Source of the DNA: Enoplosus armatus
Taxonomy: Eukaryota > Chordata > Actinopteri > Centrarchiformes > Enoplosidae
Direction: 5' to 3'
Assembly (NCBI RefSeq): GCF_043641665.1
Contig: NC_092184.1
Location: 23,263,108 to 23,327,107, forward strand
DNA: 64,000 nt
The notes under the pieces were generated by a model. It did not search any database. It had not been told where the DNA came from and was given only the letters and a program-made list of their open reading frames with translations. How positions within the stretch are numbered: the first letter of the stretch is position 1; the number at the start of each line of letters is the position of its first letter. A program made the position numbers and the translations under genes. Of the stretch, positions 35,690 to 46,477 are shown piece after piece.

Positions 35690-35852
35690 CTAAAGAGCCA
35701 GATATTTCCCTCTGGAGTTTGAGGAGACAGAGTTAAAAGAAACAGAGTTAAAAGAGCGTGAATATTGGACTTCACATTCGCCAGGTTGCCAGAAACAACT
35801 CTAATGCTCTGTGTCGGCTGGATGTGTAAATAGGCAACTGTTTGCTAACAAG
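35690..35852. repeat. dispersed repeat, copy 3
   Basis: It contains AGAGCCAGATATTTCCCTCT, GTGAATATTGGACTTCACAT and GGATGTGTAAATAGGCAACT followed by GTTTGCTAACAAGTT. The last block is the reverse complement of text at 60895-60925, which links it to the element at 60830-61170. Confidence 0.6.
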
Positions 35853-36050
35853 TTTTCTTTTTCAACTTAAAGGATGATGATAAGTCAATGTACAGCTTGT
35901 GTCCACTGTTTTTAACAGCATGTTTTGAAAACTTTGCAAATACACTTCCCAAATGTATTTGTTACATTTTTTTTCTTTAATTTTCGAAACATTTTAAACA
36001 CACTTCTAATGCATCTCCTTTCCCATAAAAAACTACTCCACCGATTTTGT

Positions 36051-36131
36051 CAACATTGTCTGACTCATTATGGACAGTTAAAAAGAAAGGGGCCCCATGT
36101 GCCTACATTACCCACAATGCAACTCAACCAC
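36051..36131. repeat. short dispersed repeat, pair with 43591-43650
   Basis: CATTATGGACAGTTA and CCCACAATGCAACTCAACC recur as reverse complement at 43591-43650 (GGTTGAGTTGCATTGTGGG and TAACTGTCCATTGTGAGTC). Confidence 0.6.
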
Positions 36132-37203
36132 CCTTTTTCGAGGATCGGGTGTGTTATACTAGTAGCTGCTGATGTAACCTCGAGCTGCTAGTCTCCAGCA
36201 GAGATGAGGAGCTGGCTACAGAGGTCGTCTGGTAAACCCACTTCTTACAGGTTGTTTTCATTTTCAGACTCTTCAGACCCAACCGATGCTGACTCCCTCT
36301 GGAGCGACAAGCGGCTTTATACAACATTTTGTTCACATATGCATCAGGATGTTAGGATCTAATATCCACTCTGGTCCTGTAATTATTTGGTGGATAAACA
36401 TGTGCTGCTGTTGTATTATTCAACAGTAATACTGTAGTATCCCAACAAAATGAAAACAAAGTCATGTATATAGTATAGATCTGTTGTCTCAGATGTTCTG
36501 TAGACACTTAATGTTGTCAGCAGTGTTTTGTGAACATGTCGCATAAAAGGCCTTAAAATTACCATCCAACAAAATGTTAACATATCTCATTTTACTGTAT
36601 GTTTCGTATTGCAAACTGCACTTCATCACAGATTCTACTTCGCTTGGCTGCTGATATGGTTTTAATTTAATGTCAACTCATGATGTTCTGTGAGGAAGGC
36701 TCATACACAGATAAATTAAACTGGGAATAAAGTGCTTTGTTTAGATTTGTGTTATTAACTAAAATTCAAATTTCATACCAAAAATAGATCCGTTTCATCC
36801 AAAATGTTAGAACTGTATCAAAAATAGACACCAAAGGGAGGGTAATATTTCAACACTTTAAGTTTGTCAACCATCTCTTCAATGTAGACATCACACATCT
36901 CTTCAGTCGATACAAAATCATCCATGATGCCAACTACTTTGTTTAAAAGATTTATTTTCTTGTAATTTTACAGGTGCATGGGTGTATTTCTCTCAAATGT
37001 TACAAGACATCATTTCAAGATACTCTGTATGCTTTCAGATTGCATGGGTTGAATCCAGATGTGATGGATTTAAAACCTGGCTTCCCTCAGAAAGAGCAGA
37101 TTGACTTGAGGGGCTTTAAGGCACCACAGAAAGTTTTCATCTAGCAGACTCTAACTTTGTTAGTAGGGCAAGAGTTGATACCAGCACACTACGTCTGCCT
37201 AAC

Positions 37204-38193
37204 TTATTCAGTAACATAAAGCAGAAAGGCACTGAAAGTGTTATAGTGGCTGATGTCATCGCAGAGGAAACATCCAATGGGCAGGTTGACGGCCACTTGG
37301 TCCCCGGCCGTCAGGTGGAGGGCCACAACAATAGACGAACTGTCCTCTTGGTCGTTCCTATTTTGGTCTTCGGACCCGGCCACCACCTCGCCGTTAACTT
37401 GCAGACCTGCGCAGGCCGCCAGGTTGTTTCCAGGAGAACCAGCGTCACTGTAGAAGGTGAGGGCGAGGCTGTAGACACCAGAGTGGGGAACAGTGAAGAT
37501 ACCGGTCTCCACACTGTAGCCGCCACCCAGGTTAAGGAAGACATGTTTGTAGACGATGAGGTGGTTGACACCGAAGGGGCCGTAGCACTTAAAATGATCA
37601 TCGTTGTATAGAGCGACAGAGAAGGCTGTGCGGCTGGCTGGAGACGCAAAGGGGAGACAACAGGTGTGTGTTATGATCTGCACTCTGTCCTGCTTGGTGT
37701 AACTCATGGATGCGTCACTCACCTTCGATATTGCTGAGACTCAGCTTTGTTTGTATGTATTCCTTCTCCAACTTATTCAGGGTCATGTTAAAGTACTTCG
37801 CCAGCCTGTTGCTCTCTCGCAGCATCAGGCAGCAGCCACAAGAACCCTGGTCCGTGTTACACGCTGAGCACAAACGCACATAAATACACTTGCAGAAAAG
37901 AATATATGCAGACACACTGATTATGTACCCACAATTTCTCACCACTTCTTGTGTTGGGTTCTGGATCCAGTTGTCCGGGGCCAGGTCCGTCCCAGGAAAA
38001 TGTCTTACCCTGACCAAAAGCTGCATGTACCAGACACAGCAATACAAAAGCTGGAGGGGGGGGGGGGGGGGGGGGGGGGGGGAGAGGAGAGGAAAGGCAT
38101 ATAGCACTAAACCCACAAGGAGCTTTGCATTGCTGTTACTGTATTGTTGCACATCTGAACCATTGCTACCTCTGTAAATGTCTCACCTCTCAT
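37204..38193 (-). CDS. secreted C1q-domain protein B (tandem array, copy 1)
   Basis: Exons on the minus strand: 38187..38193, 37943..38050, 37723..37863, 37204..37637. They join in phase and give 229 aa. The first coding exon is only ATGAGAG. The signal peptide reads MRAFVLLCLVHAAFG. Then come a short Pro/Gly-rich segment, a Cys motif (GSCGCCLM), and a predicted coiled-coil stretch (LNKLEKEYIQTKLSLSNIE). A single-exon C1q domain begins AFSVAL and includes CYGPF, TGIFTVPHSGVYSLALTFYS and FLLYVTE. It lacks collagen repeats. The protein is probably secreted and trimeric through the C1q head, with disulfide links at the CGCC motif. Cerebellin-like names are commonly given to such fish genes. Function is not known from sequence. 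Confidence 0.9.
38056..38082 (+). repeat. 27-base G homopolymer at a C1q gene B splice acceptor
   Basis: On the transcribed (minus) strand this is a poly-C tract that forms almost the whole polypyrimidine tract before exon 2 (acceptor CCTCCAG|CTTTTG). Genes C and D have ordinary mixed tracts there. The length is likely polymorphic and prone to assembly error. Confidence 0.9.
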
Positions 38194-38480
38194 GTTGATG
38201 CTGGTAAACGATGGCAGCTTCAGAAGGATGGAAGGTGTGATGGACTGATCAGTAGAGGAAGTGTCATGGATATATATTTTTCTCAGAGCCCCTCCCTTGT
38301 TACCTCTCCGTTTTATTCCTCCTCTCCTGTTATCGCTCCTCCTTGTTCTTTGTGGGGGGGCTTTTAATCGTCCGCCCTGTTACTGTATAACTGGGCATTT
38401 TTTTTTATCGTCATCACCAGCTGCTCTCACTTTCTAGAATCACACACGAGTAGACGCACACCCTCCAGGGCTTTGTGTGG
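38194..38480 (-). promoter_or_regulatory. C1q gene B promoter
   Basis: A TATA-like ATATATA (38271-38277, minus strand) lies about 80 bases upstream of the ATG. A conserved block (CCCTCCAGGGCTTTG, 38461-38475) lies about 270 bases upstream. Both are repeated at equivalent positions before genes C and D. Confidence 0.6.
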
Positions 38481-39595
38481 TTGGTTGCAGTCCAGGTATA
38501 GTCTATTGTCTGGAAAGAGTTGTCTGTGCAGGTTTGAAGAGCAAGATAGTTTAAATGATTTTTATATTCTGTGATATTCTGTGATGACATGCTACTGTGT
38601 CCAATGTGATACACTGGTTTAGTGCACTGATCTGCTCATGATTGTACCATATCCTGTTGCTGCGTTAAATAATGAAGAGATTGTGTTCAAAATGGCTCTA
38701 TAAAAGGGTAGAAATCTATAGTTATGTTATAGGTCACATCTCATTTCATCCTGACAATGTCTTCTTCACTGCTTTCATTACAGATATGGTGTGTTATGTA
38801 CAGAATAAGAGACCCTAAAAATGTCCACAATGTATTTGAGTTATGTTGGACAGTAGTCTTTAGATTTTAATTATATATATGTTAGTGTAGTCACACTTTA
38901 TTTATTATGGATTCTATTTCATCAATCTGGTAAAATGGCATCCATTTTTATTGAAATAATCTTCAGTTTCTATCAGTAAGGCAATGACACGGGTAATCAA
39001 AACTGTAACGTAAGGGCTACAACAAAATGTTTTATAGCGTGTTTGAGGAAGATTTCAGTTATCATAGTTGATCCTAAAATGTTCGTTTTATTAACCAGCT
39101 CACAGTAGCTTCATTATTGATTCAACTTGGTCAACTACGACATCTCTAATCGACATCACTTTTGTATTTTCAGTTTCTTTAATGGAGATTGAAACAAAGG
39201 AACTCAGAATGCCAACGAGTTCGTTTAAAAGTCTGGTTTATTTTGTTGGTAGGTTTTGGGTACAGCAGTTTTCTTTTATTCACATTTCTTTCGCACTTCA
39301 CATCACATCATTTCAGTAGTTCAAGATTAACAGCTAACACTTAAACAGCGAGACATGAAAAATGATTTTTTTAAGGTCAAAAACATTGATAATGATCTCA
39401 GGAAGAGTAGTGAACCATGATGGAATACAACAAACAAAATCAGGATGACAGCATTGTGTTGGGATTGTTGATAGTAGATCAGATACAGATTAAGGGCTAC
39501 AAATCATGACTGTCACCATAGAAAGATTTAATCTAACAGACTCAAAAACTGTCAGCAGAGTTGGTACGAAGCTCAGAGCAGCTACATTTGCTAAC
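38481..39595. other. intergenic region between C1q genes B and C
   Basis: No gene seen. TTTATT at 39237-39242 is the likely minus-strand polyadenylation signal of gene C, in sequence related to the equivalent site after genes B and D. Confidence 0.5.
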
Positions 39596-40810
39596 TTAGT
39601 CAGAAGCATGCAGCAGGAAACCAGTGAAGGTGTTATAGTGGCTGCTTTGGTCGCAGACGAAACATCCTTTGGGCAGGTTGACGGCCACCTGGTCCCCGGA
39701 CTTCAGTTTCATGGCCACAACAGTAGTTGCACTGTCTTCAAGGTCCTGGCCGTTCTGTTCGAGGAGCTCAGACACCAGACGGCCGTTAACCTGCAGATTG
39801 GCGCAGGCGGCCAGGGTGCCACCAGACGAACTAGCGGCGTAGATGGTGACGCTGAGGCTGTAGACACCAGAGCGGGGAGCGGTGAAGATACCTGTCAGCA
39901 CGTTGTAGCCGTCTCCCAGGTTGATGAAGACATGTTTGTAGGCGATGAGCTCGTCACTACTGAAGGGGCCATAGCAGTTCAAACTTTTGTCATTGTTCAG
40001 AGCCACAGAGAAGGCACTGCGGCTGGCTGGAGATGCAGAGAAGCGAGAAGAAATAGTCAGACTAGAGGTACAAGAAGTGGAGCACTTTTTTACTTTAAGA
40101 CACTTGGATGATGTTCGCTCACCTCTCATGTTGTTGAGGGCCATCTTTGATTTTGTCAGCTCCTTTTTCATTTCGTCAAAAGTGATGTTAAAGAACCACT
40201 CCATCCTCTCTAACTGTGTCTGCATCAGACAGCAGCCACATGACGCCTGGTCTAAAAGACACACTACACACACACAGACATACACACACACACACATTAA
40301 TACATTAGGTTGCAGATGAGATTTATGCAGACACATTAACTACATATTGACAGAAGAGATTTCACTCTCTCACCATTGTTTTGATAAGGGTCTGTAGGTG
40401 ATAGCGTTGTGCGGGGAGGTCCGTTCCAGGAATATGGATTCTTCTGACCAAAAGCTGCATGCAGCACACACAGCAATACAATAGCTGGAGGGGAAAAGAG
40501 CAAAGGCATGTAGCACAATAAAAGACCATCTATTAAACAAGTCGCAAAATTCTTCTCCAATACACTGTTCTTTATTCCCCAAATTGTTTTTCTTTTTTAA
40601 TTTGTATTTATTCTAAACCTGAAGACACAGGACACTTTATCTTACCACATTATATATATTTGACTCATAAACCACCTCCAGTCAGGATATTTCTAACCTC
40701 AACGACTTCCATTACGTCAGACCTTTCAGTTGAAAAGTCATTCTGGAGTCTCCAACCATCTCCCTCCTAAATATTATGCCACGGTAGTTGCAACTTGTCT
40801 CACCTCTCAT
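39596..40810 (-). CDS. secreted C1q-domain protein C (tandem array, copy 2)
   Basis: Exons on the minus strand: 40804..40810, 40374..40484, 40123..40263, 39596..40026. They join in phase and give 229 aa. The architecture is the same as gene B: a 7-nt first coding exon, leader MRAIVLLCVLHAAFG, Cys motif QASCGCCLM, a charged helical segment (NITFDEMKKELTKSKMALNN), and a one-exon C1q domain (FSVALNNDKSLNCYGPF, TGIFTAPRSGVYSLSVTIYA, FTGFLLHASD). By eye it is the most diverged of the three; for example it has AASSSGGTLAACANLQV where B and D have SDAGSPGN. The function is inferred only as a secreted C1q-family oligomer. Confidence 0.9.
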
Positions 40811-41090
40811 GTTGATGCTGGTAAATGATGACGGTTTCAGAAGGATGGACGGTGTGCAGACTGATCATGAGACAAAAGTCGTGGATATATATTTTGCTGA
40901 GAGCCCCTCCCTTGGTACCTCTCATTTTTATTCATCCTCTTTTGACATCGCTCCTCCTTTTTTTTTTATTACCCGCCCTATATGCCTTTATAACTTCATC
41001 ATTGGAGATGTATTTCTTCATCACTAGGGGTTCTCATTTTCTAAAAATCCCACACAAGCAGACACACACACCCTCCAGCGCTTTGTTGTT
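40811..41090 (-). promoter_or_regulatory. C1q gene C promoter
   Basis: A TATA-like TATATAT (about 40885-40891) and the conserved block CCCTCCAGCGCTTTG (41071-41085) sit at the same distances from the ATG as in gene B. Intervening text (GAGCCCCTCCCTTG.TACCTCTC) also matches gene B. Confidence 0.6.
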
Positions 41091-41837
41091 GATGCCACCC
41101 AGGTATCACCTATCACCTGAGATGAGGTGTTCTGAATGTGGATTTCAGTTTTCTCATCAGCAGCCAAACACTATGGTTCATAGAGCTGCATAATTTAAAT
41201 TATTTTCATAGTTTTATAGGTCTGTTCCAACCACCCGGTCCACACTTGAAAAAGAACATATTTCTCTTCTTGGAACGAAATGAGTGTGGAGCATTGCACA
41301 TAGAAGTACTACATTTATGTTATTTAGCTGTAAACTAAATGATATGACTGTACTGTGATGTGAACACATCAATGCTGGTGTTAATATTGACACTTGGCCA
41401 ATGCTAACACAGAGTCGACTGGTTGGGATTGAATGAAATCTATCTAAAAAAGGATGTTAACGCCCTCTAATCAGAGTCTCCCCTGTGTCCCCTGGCCCAC
41501 ACCCACAGGAATTTTTGTTATGGATGATCAGACCGATTGTTGGAGATACTTGTTTTTCATCGGACAGCAATGATGTGCACCTGCATGCATACCTTACATA
41601 TAAATGTTCCTTAAATAGCGCACGTTCGTGAGTCAGAGTGGCCTTGGAATGTGAACGGCTAGCCCGGGGATGCTACTTCCTAGCCTAGAGATGCTAGTGA
41701 CGAGCAAAGTCAGTTACATATCCAGTGGATTGTCGAGATAGGAATGGGAGTTATCTGTAGTGAATGCCTGTTACACGTACATCTCTGCATATCCCTGGAT
41801 GAAGAGGCACAAAAGGCCCAGGACCCCTGCCCACTAG

Positions 41838-42385
41838 TCATATCCAGGGCACATGTGTGGAAATCCTTCAAAATGATCAACCTACGCAAGGCACCTGGAC
41901 CTGATGGCACCCTGGGCCAGGCTCTCAAGCCCTCCACACTGCCCTCTCCCACCTGGATCAGAGGAACACATACGTGAGAATGTTGTTCACTAACTGTGGT
42001 TCAGCATTTAACACCATGCCCTGACATCTTGGTGTCAGGACAACAACCTCCATCTTAACGTCAGCAACAAGGAGCTGATTGTGGACTACAGGAAGCAATA
42101 GAGAGGAGAACACGCTCCCCTCTCCATCCGCGGGACTACGGTTGAGAGAGTCAGCAGCTTCAGGTTCCTCTGTGTCCACTTCAGCGAGGACCTGACATGG
42201 ACACCAGCACCACCGTAAAGTCAGCAAGGCGACGGCTCTTCTTCCTCTGCAGGCTGCAGAGGCTGAGCGTGGACGCCAGGATACTATGCAACTTCTACAG
42301 GTGCACCATTGAGAGCATCCTAACTGACTGCATCACTGCCTGGTGTGGCAGTTGCACCACCCTCAACTGTACCTGGCTTGGCGAA
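41838..42385 (+). mobile_element. degenerate LINE (L2/CR1-like) reverse transcriptase remnant
   Basis: Discontinuous frames carry non-LTR reverse-transcriptase motifs: RKAPGPDGT (about 41888-41914), a frame-shifted block corresponding to the region before the thumb, and SARRRLFFLCRLQRL followed by FYRCTIESILTDCITAWCG (42220-42352). Stops and frameshifts show it is dead. These motifs are typical of fish L2-type LINEs; the family assignment is from memory. Confidence 0.75.
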
Positions 42386-43590
42386 GTAATAGTCTAGCTC
42401 ACAGAGTGGGTAGCTTGCCCTGGAGAGTGATAAGGAAGAGATCCTCTTATTTACCACTGCTGGCCTCTAATATACCTTTTCCAATTTATCAGTGACTAAA
42501 TCGGTTGCAGGCTTCAACATCAGATCCTCCAGCCTCTCAATATTAGAATAGAATAAAAACGACGATATCTGTTGTTCTGCTGCATTGATTTTCATTGATC
42601 ATCATCATATAATAAATTTTAATCTCTGTTATGTATGGTGTCCCTCAACGTTCAGTACTCAGCAAGTACTTGCCACCCCTCAACAAGCTAATATCCAGCC
42701 TTTGCTGGAAATTGTTTGCATAAATTGGAGATTATTGCCAAACATTCAGCTCTGTGTTGTCCTCAGCAGTCTCCCGCCTACAGTCATGCAGGTTTTTCTC
42801 CCCCTTACTGTAAATAATACTGAAATGCTCGGCCCTTAGAAACAAAGGTCACACAGTGATGCTAATTTCACCTCAGCTAGGCCTTGCTACGTTTAGCTAT
42901 AGTGAGCTGGTAGCAACAGCTTAGTTTTTAGAAACCTGCTGTCACAGTTTCTTTCCCTCCTGAGATCTGCTGGTCCATTGTCACATGTGCTGTCCTGAGC
43001 TCTGTCACTGACTGCTGTAGATCAGGGTTTTCTCTGCTCCCGGTCTACGGTTTACTGCTCTTCTCTTCTGTGCCACCTGGAAGAGCAGGTCACGCTAAGC
43101 CTCTGAACTAAGAAATACACGTAACCGGCCCGCAGTTATATAGTAGTTGTTAGTAATCCTGGTGAGAGAGTGACGTAACTGTTGCCTCACAGCAGGAAGG
43201 TGATGGCTTTGAACAAAACCTGACCAGCCAGTCAAAAGAAATGTGTTTGTCTGTAATGATCTCACTTGTATAGCGCTTTTCAACCTTCACAGTTCCCAAA
43301 GCACTTTACAGCTAAGAAGTCGGGGATCGATCCCCCAACCCGCTCTAACCAGCTCTACCTCCCGTACATGTTGAAATTCAAAGTTAACTCTGTTTGCCAA
43401 CAACCATTATTACATTTGGGCATCACTCTTAAAGGGGGGTTTACACACCAAAGTCTGTTCACAGGAGTTAGAAAGAACTGAGCTTACCAGACCTCTGCAG
43501 CCCACTCCTTAATTATGCTTACGGATAGCGGCTTGAGGCTACATTAGGGGCTACAAGCATAACACACCTGAATTTCCGAATTAACTGTTT

Positions 43591-43650
43591 CGGTTGAGTT
43601 GCATTGTGGGCATGTTTTTTGTAACTGTCCATTGTGAGTCGAACAATGTT
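43591..43650. repeat. short dispersed repeat, inverted relative to 36051-36131
   Basis: Reverse-complement match to 36051-36131 across GGTTGAGTTGCATTGTGGG and the GTAACTGTCCATTGTGAGTC block. Confidence 0.6.
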
Positions 43651-43988
43651 ATACTAAATCAGTGGAGTCCTCTTTTAACCCTTCAGTGTGCCATTGTGGA
43701 GATTAAAACAAAATACCTCATGGTGCTACTATTTTGCTCAAAATCCTGATTTATTTTCTTGTAATTTTACAGGTATATCACATAATTCCATCACAATTTC
43801 GATCACATGAAATCAGTAAGTGACAGATTTACAGTTACAAGAACAAAGATACCCAGACTGTATGACATCAATCAGTTGTGAGGAAGGTCAGAAAGGGGAC
43901 AATAGAGACAATATTTTCAAAGATTTCATGTATCAAAACCTTTGAGCAAGAGTTGGTACAGATCCCAGAGCAGCTACATATGCCTAAC

Positions 43989-45051
43989 TTAGTCAGTAGC
44001 ATACAGAAGGAAACCAGTGAAAGTGTTATAGTGGCTTTTGTCATCGCAGAGGAAACATCCAATGGGCAGGTTCACAGCCACTTGCTCCCCAGCCTTCAGG
44101 TGGAGGGCCACAACAATAGTGGCACTGTCCTCTTGGTCTTGCATATTTTTTTCTCTGGGTCCTGCCACCAGCTTGCCGTTAACCTGCAGACCGGCGCAGG
44201 CAGCCAGACTGTTACCGGGAGAACCAGCATCACTGTAGACGGTGAGGGCGAGGCTGTAGACACCAGAGCGGGGAACAGTGAAGATACCGGTCTCCGCACT
44301 GTAGCCATCACCCAGGTTGATGAAGACATGTTTGTAGGCGATGAGCCTGTCGTCGCGGAAGGGGCCAAAGCATTTCAAGTTGTTTTCATTGGATAGAGCG
44401 ACAGAAAAGGCACTGCGGCTGGCTGGAGATGCAGAGAGGAAGAGAAAAAACATCAAGAATTGAGAATGTTTGATTCTTTAACCTGTTTTGACGGCATTCA
44501 ATCTCTTCTGGTTTGTGTGGCTTGTACACTTGTCTCACCTCTGACATTGTTGAGGACGGTCTTTGTTTTTATCAGTTCCTTCTCCAGCTCATTGAGGCTC
44601 ATGTTAAAGAACATCTTCATCCTGTGTATCTGTTGCTGCATTAGACAGCAGCCACACGACGCCTGGTCCGTAAGACACACTGAACACACACACAGAAATG
44701 TAGTAGGTTGCCAATGAGAGTGAGTGCAGACACGCTGACTATGTCCCATGACTTGACTTTATTTTCATAAAAATCTCTCACCATTTTCCGTGTTGGGATC
44801 CACGCCTCCATTTCCCCTGTTTGCGTCAGGTCCGGTCCAGGAATACTCATTAGCCTGGATGAACGCGGCTTCCAACAGACACAGCAATACAAAAGCTGAG
44901 AGAAGAAGAGTGAAGGCGTGAACCACTAAACCCGGAAAGAATCATAACATTGACTCTCGTGAGAACAGACATTTTTACCCTTACATCTTAACAAACTTCT
45001 CAAACTGTCTCCCTACATGCATCACCTCTATAGCTCATTCTCACCTCGCAT
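43989..45051 (-). CDS. secreted C1q-domain protein D (tandem array, copy 3)
   Basis: Exons on the minus strand: 45045..45051, 44782..44895, 44539..44679, 43989..44422. They join in phase and give 231 aa. The first coding exon is ATGCGAG. The leader reads MRAFVLLCLLEAAF. The Cys motif is QASCGCCLM, followed by a coiled-coil-like stretch (NMSLNELEKELIKTKTVLN). The one-exon C1q domain contains CFGPF, TGIFTVPRSGVYSLALTVYS, SDAGSPGN and FTGFLLYATD. It is closest by eye to gene B. A secreted C1q-family oligomer is likely; no specific function can be assigned. Confidence 0.9.
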
Positions 45052-45302
45052 GGTGGTGCTGGCAACTGATGATGGCTTCAGGAAGAAGATGTGAAAGACT
45101 GATGCAGGGTCAGGAGTCACATCTCTATGTATATATATGTTTCCCATCAATTCAGCTCCTCCCTATTTCCCCTATAGTCCACCCTTTTTGCCTTCACACC
45201 TGTGTACGTATACACCTGTATACCTTAACTAATTCCTTTCACAGACACTCTCTCTCTCTGTCTCACACACACACACACACATACACTCCCTCCAGGGCTT
45301 TG
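45052..45302 (-). promoter_or_regulatory. C1q gene D promoter
   Basis: A TATATATAT element (about 45128-45138) lies about 80 bases before the ATG. The conserved block CCCTCCAGGGCTTTG is at 45288-45302. The spacing is nearly the same as for genes B and C. Confidence 0.6.
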
Positions 45303-46477
45303 TGTTGTAGATGTAGGTCAGGTATCATTTATCCTCTGAGGCGGGTGGTCCATGTGGTTCAGTGTTCCCATCAGCACACAAAGATTGCGTCTTTGCTCAG
45401 TGTTTAGTGCATGCAATGCTTTACTGTGCATCAAAGATAGAGTGGCAAGACAGTTTGCAGCGCTGAAGATACTGTGGATTTTAGTTCACATGAACCTGTT
45501 TAAGAAAGGCAAAACTAGAGTTATCGTTGATGTGAGCTGAGATTTAGGTTTGTGTCCATCACATCATTCAATTATACATTGAACACTGACGGCGCAGTAT
45601 TGTTTTCTGTACCGGCAGATCTCCAAGACAGATGTTTGCACCAAGAAGCCAGTACATCAGTGTTCATTATATCTTCCTAATTTGTCCAACTTTTTCAATC
45701 AGGGCAGGACACACCAAGTTGTTGCCACCACGTGTAAAATGAGAGTTTCATTGTCCTCCTTTAAATAGTGTTGAATTTCTTGAGTTTACCTGCACAAAGC
45801 AGGGTTGTTGGCTTATGAATGTTTGGAATAAGAGAGAAAAGACTCACAAACATGTTTTCTCCAAGAGAGCAACAAGGGAGGAGGGAAGAATATTATTCGA
45901 AATAATTCTTTGATTGAACACAAATCTGGACTCCGGTTAATAAACAGCATCTTAGCTGTGTCAAGAGAAAGGAATGGGTGGACAAAAGACCAGCGAAGGT
46001 CAAATATCTCCATGTGGGAATACTAAAGATACTACAGATAACTTAATAATAGAGGAGAGCTTAAATGCCTCCAGGTCACCGAGGTATGGGGATCAAAGAT
46101 AAGATCAGCGGTACTCTGGTTATTCCTTTAGTCACAAAAGACGTTCTGTATTAGCCTACATAAGAGTCCCACTAACACTGAGGGATACTCAAACCATCCA
46201 GTCCAAATGTCTTTATTAATCTTTTTTTTTTAATTACTTAAATGCTTTAGGAGATGTTAACCTTCATTTAAAAAAAAGATGTATAGATGAAACCTGTGTT
46301 TACTGCTCTTTTATTAACTTACAAAGACATTTTTAGAAAACTGACATCACATCAATACAGGCTGGTGCAAAGGGAATATTAAAGGATGTCATTTACTTCC
46401 TTATTCAAATGTCAAAGTGTCACATGCTTCCAACCAGACAAGAAGGTTAAAAAAACAGCCCATCATTCATTTACAAC
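45303..46477. other. intergenic region between C1q gene D and the TRIM gene
   Basis: No gene seen. TTTATT near 46306-46314 could be the minus-strand polyadenylation signal of the TRIM gene. Confidence 0.45.

Larger units (their letters stand above)
32700..37200. other. intergenic region between C1q genes A and B
   Basis: 4.5 kb with no supported gene. Contents: two related repeat copies (33087-33210 and 35690-35852), a CA run at 33826-33864, and a repeat copy at 36051-36131. A TTTATT at 36951-36956 probably serves as the polyadenylation signal of C1q gene B. A 93-codon frame at 34172-34453 has no recognisable features. Confidence 0.5.
41091..43988. other. intergenic region between C1q genes C and D
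   Basis: 2.9 kb without a supported gene. It contains a degraded non-LTR retrotransposon fragment (41838-42385), a repeat copy at 43591-43650, and the likely gene D polyadenylation signal (TTTATT, 43750-43755, minus strand). Confidence 0.55.

Noticed and set aside
30500..45051. Identification of the C1q genes as c1qtnf5 because of nearby mfrp
   Set aside because: None has Gly-X-Y collagen repeats, and the exon structure and Cys motifs differ.
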